Source: Rhodocyclaceae bacterium (lineage in GTDB: Bacteria; Pseudomonadota; Gammaproteobacteria; Burkholderiales; Rhodocyclaceae). From it: 64,000 nt of DNA. The notes under the pieces were generated by a model that searched no databases, was not told the DNA's origin, and saw only the letters and a list, made by a program, of their open reading frames with translations. The position numbers and the translations under genes are program-made. Within the stretch, counting starts at the first letter, position 1; each line of letters starts with the position of its first letter. This document shows, in pieces, positions 58,953-64,000 of this stretch. The DNA lies in assembly GCA_016718525.1 (NCBI GenBank), contig JADKDD010000002.1, forward strand, positions 124,001 through 188,000. The letters are read 5' to 3'.

Positions 58953-59901
58953 TTTTGTCAGTTGGTGCTGGCCGCACGCCGTTGTTTGGATGGGCCTTGC
59001 TCGATGGTTGCGGGCGCGTTGCAAGAACGACCCCAGCCAGCGCAAGCGCAAACGCCACCAGTTGAATTCCGCTCAAGGATTCACCCAACACGAACACGCC
59101 GACCAGCGCTGCCGTAATCGGCAACATCACCGTGAATACTCCGGCCTGACTGGCATCGACAACTTTTAACCCAGTCATCCATAACCACACCGTCCACACA
59201 CTCGCTGCCAGAGAATAGAAAATCAGCAAAATCCATGTCGCACCTGTCACCGCCGAGAATTCGAAACTCTGTGCCGCATAAATACCGAGTGGGGTGATCA
59301 GCAAGAAACCCCACAAATTGATCAACGATGTAATACGGCGGGGGCCGAGTGATGCAGTCAGTTTTTTACCGATGACTGCGTAACTGGCTTCACACACGAC
59401 TGCGGCGAAGACCAACAAGTTACCCAACAATTCATTAGGCATCGCGCCCGCGGTTGTTGTGTTTTTGGCAAAGGCCAGCAAGCTGATCGCAACCATTGCC
59501 AACAACACGCCACTCCAGACTTGTGCGCTGATGCGCTCTTTGAGAAAACTCCAGCTAAGCATGGCTACCACTGCGGGAATGGCCGACAACACCACCCCGG
59601 CTGAAACAGCACTAGTCATGCTGACGCCGTAGAGCATGAAAATTGAAAACAGAAAATTTCCCAACAAGGACTCGAGAAAAATTAAGCGCTTGGTAGCTGC
59701 CGTGAGCGGCAGTTCCTGCGGCGGCTTCTTGAACCAATGCAGCATGGCCAGTCCGCCAATACCAAAGCGCAGCCAGGCCAGCAAAAATACTGGAAAGATC
59801 AGCGTCAGGGATTTCGAGAGGGCGACATAGCTGCCAACCAGCGACATGGAAAGCGCAAGGCAAAAAAAAGCCAGTGGGCGACTGATCGGTATGGTTGTCA
59901 T
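58927..59901 (-). CDS. EamA (DMT) family transporter
   Basis: The 324-residue product has ten hydrophobic segments in two EamA halves (about residues 10-140 and 155-295), as in RhtA/YdcZ-type exporters. The C-terminal tail (SSKAHPNNGV, RPAPT, then DKTRLPPSPD) is unusual, because it is encoded by a dispersed repeat copy and reaches into the end of the aminopeptidase gene. It starts directly after the HI0933-like gene stop (no gap), so they share a transcript. The substrate is unknown. Confidence 0.87.
   Translation of the reverse strand: MTTIPISRPLAFFCLALSMSLVGSYVALSKSLTLIFPVFLLAWLRFGIGGLAMLHWFKKPPQELPLTAATKRLIFLESLLGNFLFSIFMLYGVSMTSAVSAGVVLSAIPAVVAMLSWSFLKERISAQVWSGVLLAMVAISLLAFAKNTTTAGAMPNELLGNLLVFAAVVCEASYAVIGKKLTASLGPRRITSLINLWGFLLITPLGIYAAQSFEFSAVTGATWILLIFYSLAASVWTVWLWMTGLKVVDASQAGVFTVMLPITAALVGVFVLGESLSGIQLVAFALALAGVVLATRPQPSSKAHPNNGVRPAPTDKTRLPPSPD
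58957..58984 (-). repeat. Dispersed 28-bp repeat, copy 10 (EamA C-terminal tail)
   Basis: CAACGGCGTG, CGG, then CCAGCACCAACTGACA. It is read in the EamA frame as N-N-G-V-R-P-A-P-T. It begins four bases after the aminopeptidase stop. Confidence 0.75.
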
Positions 59902-61128
59902 TTAAGCGTATTGTCCGGCCACATAGCCCGACGACCAGGCCCATTGAAAATTGTAGCCGCCAAGCCAGCCGGTAACATCAACCACTTCGCCAATGAAATA
60001 CAAGCCCTTGACGTTCGTCGCTTCCATGGTTTTTGATGAAAGCGCGGCAGTAGAGACTCCCCCGAGTGTGACTTCGGCCTTGGCGTAACCCAAAGTGCCA
60101 CTCGGCATAATCTGCCAGGCGTTGAGTGCATTGGCGAGTTGTACCAAGTCGCGGCGGCCCAACTCGGCAATGGTTCGCGTCTGCACCTGCTCTCCCAATA
60201 TCAGCGTGCACCACTCCTGCGCGAAGCGGCGCGGCATGTGCTCGCTGAGCAGATTCGGCAGCAACGATCTGCTTTCACGATGTTCATGCAGCCAAACTGC
60301 AGCATCAAGGCTGGGCATCAAATCAATCGAAAGCGGCGGCCGTTTGCCAAAATATTCCTGCATTTGCCAGTAACTTGAAATTTGCAGGATTGCCGGTCCG
60401 GAGAGGCCGCGATGGGTCAGCAGGACGTTTTCGCGAAAGCGCGCATCAGGCCCGCCATGAGTGATCGGCACCGATGGCGCCGCGTCGAGCGTCGATCCGG
60501 CCAGGGGCTTGAGTGAATCGAAGACTTCGGGCGCCAGCGCCAAGGGCACCAGCGCAGGTTTTGGCGCTACCACGGGAATGCCAAATTGCTCTGCGAGGCG
60601 GTAGCCGAAGGGAGTTGCACCGATCTTCGGGATGGATAGTCCACCGCTGGCAACCACCAGTGATGCGGCCCGAAAACTGCCGCTGTCCGTCAGCACGACG
60701 AAGGCGGCCTCTTGTCCGGGATGGTGTTCGACGCTGGCGATCGCGCAACCGGTCGCCCACTGCACGCCGACACCGGCACAGGCATCTTTGAGCATGGTAA
60801 TGATGTCTAGCGCCGATTCGTTGCAAAACAGCTGCCCGTGCTCGCGCTCGTGGTACTTGATGCCGCGCGCCTCGACCCGGTCGATGAAATCGCGCGCCGA
60901 AAACCGTGCCAGCGCCGAGCGGCAGAAATGCGGGTTCTGCGAGAGAAAATTCTCAGCGCCCACACTTCGATTGGTGAAGTTGCAGCGACCGCCGCCCGAG
61001 ATCCGAATCCGTTCGCCGATTTTGGCAACGTGGTCAATCAACAGCACACGGCGTCCGCGACGCGCCGCTTCTGCGGCACACATCATGCCAGCGGCACCGG
61101 CACCGACAACGATGACGTCAAACTTCAC
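59902..61128 (-). CDS. HI0933-family NAD(P)/FAD-dependent oxidoreductase
   Basis: The 408-residue flavoprotein begins VIVVGAGAAGMMCAAEAARRG (the FAD-binding motif, split here by variable residues), followed by RISGGGRCNFTNR. The C-terminal GLYFIGEVVDVTGWLGGYNFQWAWSSG stretch (conserved core GGYNFQWAW) is the family signature. Its partner and substrate are unknown. The EamA gene follows immediately. Confidence 0.9.
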   Translation of the reverse strand: MKFDVIVVGAGAAGMMCAAEAARRGRRVLLIDHVAKIGERIRISGGGRCNFTNRSVGAENFLSQNPHFCRSALARFSARDFIDRVEARGIKYHEREHGQLFCNESALDIITMLKDACAGVGVQWATGCAIASVEHHPGQEAAFVVLTDSGSFRAASLVVASGGLSIPKIGATPFGYRLAEQFGIPVVAPKPALVPLALAPEVFDSLKPLAGSTLDAAPSVPITHGGPDARFRENVLLTHRGLSGPAILQISSYWQMQEYFGKRPPLSIDLMPSLDAAVWLHEHRESRSLLPNLLSEHMPRRFAQEWCTLILGEQVQTRTIAELGRRDLVQLANALNAWQIMPSGTLGYAKAEVTLGGVSTAALSSKTMEATNVKGLYFIGEVVDVTGWLGGYNFQWAWSSGYVAGQYA

Positions 61129-61144
61129 GCTGGAAAGTGCGCAT

Positions 61145-61172
61145 GGCGGCGTCCTAACAGCACCAACTGGCG
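61145..61172 (+). repeat. Dispersed 28-bp repeat, copy 11 (divergent promoter region)
   Basis: GGCGGCGTC, CTAA, then CAGCACCAACTGGCG. The right arm is kept. It lies between the divergent HI0933-like and RNase H-like genes, so it may sit in or near promoters. Confidence 0.7.
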
Positions 61173-61233
61173 AAATTGGCTTACTGCCGCCAAACGACTG
61201 CTAAAGTCGGTCAAATTTAATCGCCCCAGATCA

Positions 61234-61740
61234 ATGTCAAGAAAACCCTCAATCCGCCAGCTACGGAATGCCGAATCACCGTCGCAATTATCAACGAGGA
61301 TGGCGCTTCCATCGGCAGATCTTTGGTCGGGTTGGTTTGATGGCTCCGCCGCACCCAATCCCGGCAGGATCGGCATCGGTGTATTGCTAATTTCGCCGGG
61401 CGGGGAGCGTTTTAACACTTCACTCAAAACCAGCTTTCATGGCTGCAGCAACGAGGCCGAACTGCATGCCCTGATTGCCGCACTGGAGTTCGCTCTTGAG
61501 GCAAGTTGCCGGCGGTTAATTCTGCACGGCGATAGCCAGGTCGCGATTCGGTATGTCGATGGCGAAGACCAGACACGTATTCCACGATTGACGTCCTTGA
61601 TCGTCACGGCACAGCGACTACAGGCGCATTTTGATCTGCTGCAGCTGCGCTGGGTGCCGCGTCATCGCAATGCCGAAGCGGATCAATTATCACGTGCTGC
61701 GCTAGGCTTGGCCTGTGAGTCGCTATCATCTCACCCTTAA
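61234..61740 (+). CDS. RNase H-like protein (reverse-transcriptase-like RNase HI domain)
   Basis: RNase H cuts RNA in RNA-DNA hybrids. The 168-residue product has the four acidic positions of the fold: WFDGSAAPNPG, NEAELHALIAALEFAL, LHGDSQVAI and RHRNAEADQLSRAAL. It has about 35 extra N-terminal residues. The ATG at 61234 is used; the open frame extends far upstream through the end of the HI0933 gene on the other strand and a repeat, which is unlikely to be coding. Confidence 0.85.
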   Translation: MSRKPSIRQLRNAESPSQLSTRMALPSADLWSGWFDGSAAPNPGRIGIGVLLISPGGERFNTSLKTSFHGCSNEAELHALIAALEFALEASCRRLILHGDSQVAIRYVDGEDQTRIPRLTSLIVTAQRLQAHFDLLQLRWVPRHRNAEADQLSRAALGLACESLSSHP

Positions 61741-61765
61741 AACGCTACTCTTTGAGGCTAAACCC

Positions 61766-62200
61766 ATGGGAATACTGACCAACATCGTTGCCGCTGAGGA
61801 AGACGAAATTCCTGCTGTCGGTGAGTCCTTGCGCCCTTGCGATGAGTGGAGCGGGATGGAGCGTCGTGGCATCGACACCGCAAAAATCGTGACCCTGCAT
61901 TGCTTGTTGACCGGCGATCTCTACGAGCAAGCGGTGGCACTCTATGAGCCGATTTACATCAGCGATGAAGGCGTCATCGTCATCAAGTTCGCCGACTATG
62001 CGCTGGAGCGGCTGGCAGAACTTGAGGAATACGCGCTTGACGAGGTGGCAGAGGAACTCTCGGCGACCGAGGAGTTCGAGCAGGAGAATTGGGACGCTGA
62101 CGAAGTCCATGCAATGGTAATGGAGCTCGCCGACCTCGCCCGCTTGGCCGAATCACAAGGGCAATTGTTGCTGGTCTGGATGCATCCCTTGCTGACTTGA
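61766..62200 (+). CDS. Hypothetical acidic protein
   Basis: The 144-residue product is strongly acidic and mostly helical, with many Glu/Asp (for example LERLAELEEYALDEVAEEL). I do not recognise a family. It follows the RNase H-like gene by 25 bp, and GAGG lies before its ATG. Its stop overlaps the start of the GIY-YIG gene (TGATG), so these three may form one operon. Confidence 0.65.
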   Translation: MGILTNIVAAEEDEIPAVGESLRPCDEWSGMERRGIDTAKIVTLHCLLTGDLYEQAVALYEPIYISDEGVIVIKFADYALERLAELEEYALDEVAEELSATEEFEQENWDADEVHAMVMELADLARLAESQGQLLLVWMHPLLT

Positions 62201-62481
62201 TGGAGATGCCTGAAGCAAAGCGATGGTATGTCTATCTGCTGGAATGCAAGGACGGCAGCATTTATACCGGTATTGCCGTCGACGTTGATGCCCGCTTCGC
62301 GGCGCACTGTGCCGGCAAAGGAGCGCGCTACACTCGCTCTCACCCGCCATTGAAAATTCTTGCCAGTGAAGCGTTTGCAAATCAGGCCGCCGCGCTCCGG
62401 GCCGAGATCCGCATCAAGAAACTCACGGCAGCGGCAAAACGGGACTATGCAAATAGCCTTCCAGCAAAACCGGAGCGTTAG
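62200..62481 (+). CDS. GIY-YIG domain protein (UPF0213/YhbQ-like)
   Basis: The 93-residue product is a single GIY-YIG domain: WYVYLLECKDGSIYTGIAVD, then the RxxxH-type segment RFAAHCAGKGARYTRSHPP and EIRIKKL. It resembles E. coli YhbQ, whose DNA repair role is unproven. The ATG at 62200 overlaps the upstream stop by one base. Its end overlaps the M18 gene by 4 bp, and the two converge. Confidence 0.9.
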   Translation: MEMPEAKRWYVYLLECKDGSIYTGIAVDVDARFAAHCAGKGARYTRSHPPLKILASEAFANQAAALRAEIRIKKLTAAAKRDYANSLPAKPER

Positions 62482-63799
62482 ACAAAAAACTGCCGCATCA
62501 ATTTGATGTACGGCTCCTGATCGAAGGCGCCCGCCGACTCGCGGCAACTGTGCATCGCCCACATCGGTATGCCGATATCCACCGTGCGCAAGCCCAACCG
62601 CGCCGCACTGATCGGGCCGATGGTTGAGCCACAGGCCAGATCGGCCCGGTGTACATATTTTTGCAAATTGATGCCGGCTTTCCTTGCCAATTCAGCAACC
62701 AGGGCCTCGCCGCTGGCGTTGGTCGCATAGCGTTGACTGGCGTTAATTTTCAGCGCCACGCCGTTGTTAACTTTCAGCGCATGCAGCGGATCAAAGCACT
62801 CCGGATGCGCCGGATTGAGCGCGTGCGCCATGTCGGCCGACAAGTGCCAGCTGTTCGCCACCGCGCGGGCCATCGTATCGGCTTCCGTGTTCTTCCCGGC
62901 CAGAATTCTCGCCATCACCTCTTGCATGAAGGTGCCTGCGGCGCCGGTGCGGCTTTCGCTGCCGACTTCTTCGTGGTCAAACAGCGCAATCATGGACGTA
63001 TGCGCTGCCGCCGGCACGTCGGTCAGCGCCATGGTTGCGGCGTGGCACGAGGCTAAATTGTCCAGTGCACGGACGGCGATAAATTCCTTGTTTTGGCCGA
63101 AGAATGCACCCGGCTGACCATCGATCGCACACAAATCAAAACCCAATACGTCGTTGGCCTTGACCCCGGCAGCCTGACTCAATAGCTTTAGAAATTCAGC
63201 CGCCGCATCATGCTTTTCGTCAATCCCGGCCAGCAGTAAATTCAAGCCAGTGTGTTTGTGCACCTTGAGACCATCTTCATTGACCGTGCGATTGAGATGG
63301 ATTGGCAGATTTGGTATCCGTACAGGCGCGTGATCGAGCCGAACCAAAACCGTGCGTAGCCCATCGGGCGCTTTCACATCTCGCACGATCAGTCGCCCGG
63401 CAAGGAGCAAATCGCGATCGGTAAAGGTTGCCAGAATCGGCGAGCCATAAATTTCCGTAGCCAATCGAAGATAACCGCTCGCGGCGCTGGCGCCTTGCGT
63501 CTTTATCCGCAGGCCGGGCGAATCAGTATGCGCACCGACGATGCGAAACCCTGCTTGCGCAGTTGCCTTCCAACTACAAACGCAATCAATGCGGCATCAT
63601 CGCGCGCCACCGCGTAGCGACCGCCGGGTTTGAGTCGCCAGGTCTGACGTTCATCCAGCACCTGGTATCCGGCGCTTTGCAATTGCGCTTGCGCCGTTGC
63701 TACGGCGTGCCACGGCGAAGGGCTGGCATCAATGTAATTGAGCAGAGCGCGCGCAGTTGGATCTTCGACAACCGTCGCCTGACGTTTGGTAGGACACAT
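62478..63799 (-). pseudogene. M18 family aminopeptidase, split by a frameshift
   Basis: M18 aminopeptidases are dodecameric zinc enzymes of about 430 residues. The N-terminal part (63799 down to about 63545, beginning MCPTKRQATVVED and containing YIDASPSPWHAV) ends out of frame. The rest (from about 63545 down to 62478) continues in the next frame and carries GAHTDSPGLRIKT, the first metal-binding motif. Adding one C at 63545 would restore a full frame (GFRIVGAHTDSPG). FDHEEVGSESRTGA and the C-terminal SCRESAGAFD are intact. The lesion is either a recent mutation or a sequencing error. The gene may still be functional if it is an error. Confidence 0.85.
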
Positions 63800-63827
63800 A
63801 GAACGACTCTCCAGTTAGGACTTGCGC

Positions 63828-64000
63828 ATGTTAACCGACGGAACTGACACTTTAAGGCAACTGAACGCACTCACACTTTGGCCACAATCCGCGGCATCAC
63901 GAACACATGCGCTGGATAAGCTCAACGAGCGGGACAACAATCAAAAATCGAAAGGAAATGCAGTGAATAAATCTATTAACTTTCCGAATATTGCCATCGC
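63828..64000 (+). CDS. Start of an unidentified gene, cut by the right edge
   Basis: An open frame begins with ATG at 63828 after an AGGA site and stays open to the last base (57 codons). The first residues are MLTDGTDTLRQLNALTLW, with no recognised motif. A GTG at 63963, in the same frame and after AAAGGA, is an alternative start. It is divergent from the M18 gene. Confidence 0.45.
   Translation, partial: MLTDGTDTLRQLNALTLWPQSAASRTHALDKLNERDNNQKSKGNAVNKSINFPNIAI

Noticed and set aside
60838..61233. Long upstream extension of the RNase H-like frame.
   Set aside because: It lies antisense to the HI0933-like gene and through a repeat; the conserved domain begins after 61234.

Overview
The window looks like a chromosomal segment of a betaproteobacterium. 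The gene orders mraZ-rsmH-ftsL-ftsI-murE-murF-mraY-murD-ftsW and rplU-rpmA-obgE-proB, the 16S 3' tail CCTCCTTTCT, the 16S-tRNA-Ile-tRNA-Ala-23S-5S rRNA operon, and the single-copy housekeeping genes all fit that group. MurE carries the DNPR motif of the meso-diaminopimelate-adding enzyme, as in Gram-negatives. There is no prophage, CRISPR array, transposase or plasmid backbone.

Layout. 1-10.2 kb (minus): the cell wall and division (dcw) cluster, tightly packed with ATGA/GTGA overlaps, from an mraZ promoter with three MraZ operator repeats down to a window-truncated ftsW. 10.4-16.1 kb: psd (minus), then a CPA2-type antiporter, rplU, rpmA, obgE and proB (plus). 16.2-22.0 kb: a complete rRNA operon on the minus strand, with promoter, boxA-like sites, RNase III stem and a shared terminator. 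22.0-30.2 kb (minus): tyrS, erpA, a bactofilin, a coiled-coil membrane protein, argC, rpsI/rplM, a YeeE/YedE sulfur transporter, bioC and bioB. 30.2-37.5 kb: comF, trmL, tgt, queA, tRNA-Leu(CAA), a DinB-like protein, kup and a crotonase. 37.6-44.8 kb (plus): a complete oppABCDF-type peptide importer and hflX. 44.9-52.2 kb: an FkbM methyltransferase and a TPR glycosyltransferase, an MFS transporter and a 1130-residue AsmA-like DUF748 protein. 52.2-64 kb: a GNAT, several small orphan proteins, an active/inactive M16 peptidase pair, a long-form Xaa-Pro aminopeptidase, an EamA exporter, an HI0933-type flavoprotein, an RNase H-like protein, a GIY-YIG protein and a frameshifted M18 aminopeptidase. 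A new gene runs off the right edge.

The most unusual signal is a dispersed element of about 28 bp that occurs 11 times, once per roughly 6 kb. Its core is CGGCGTG, three variable bases, then CCAGCACCAACTGGC. The right half contains a GCCAG/CTGGC stem with a 6-base loop. Copies lie in both orientations. Five lie between genes and six inside reading frames (murD, murE twice, trmL, queA and the tail of the EamA gene), where they are read in several different frames. The conservation is therefore at the DNA level, not the protein level. The copies resemble a REP/MITE-like or protein-binding element that is tolerated inside genes, including essential ones.
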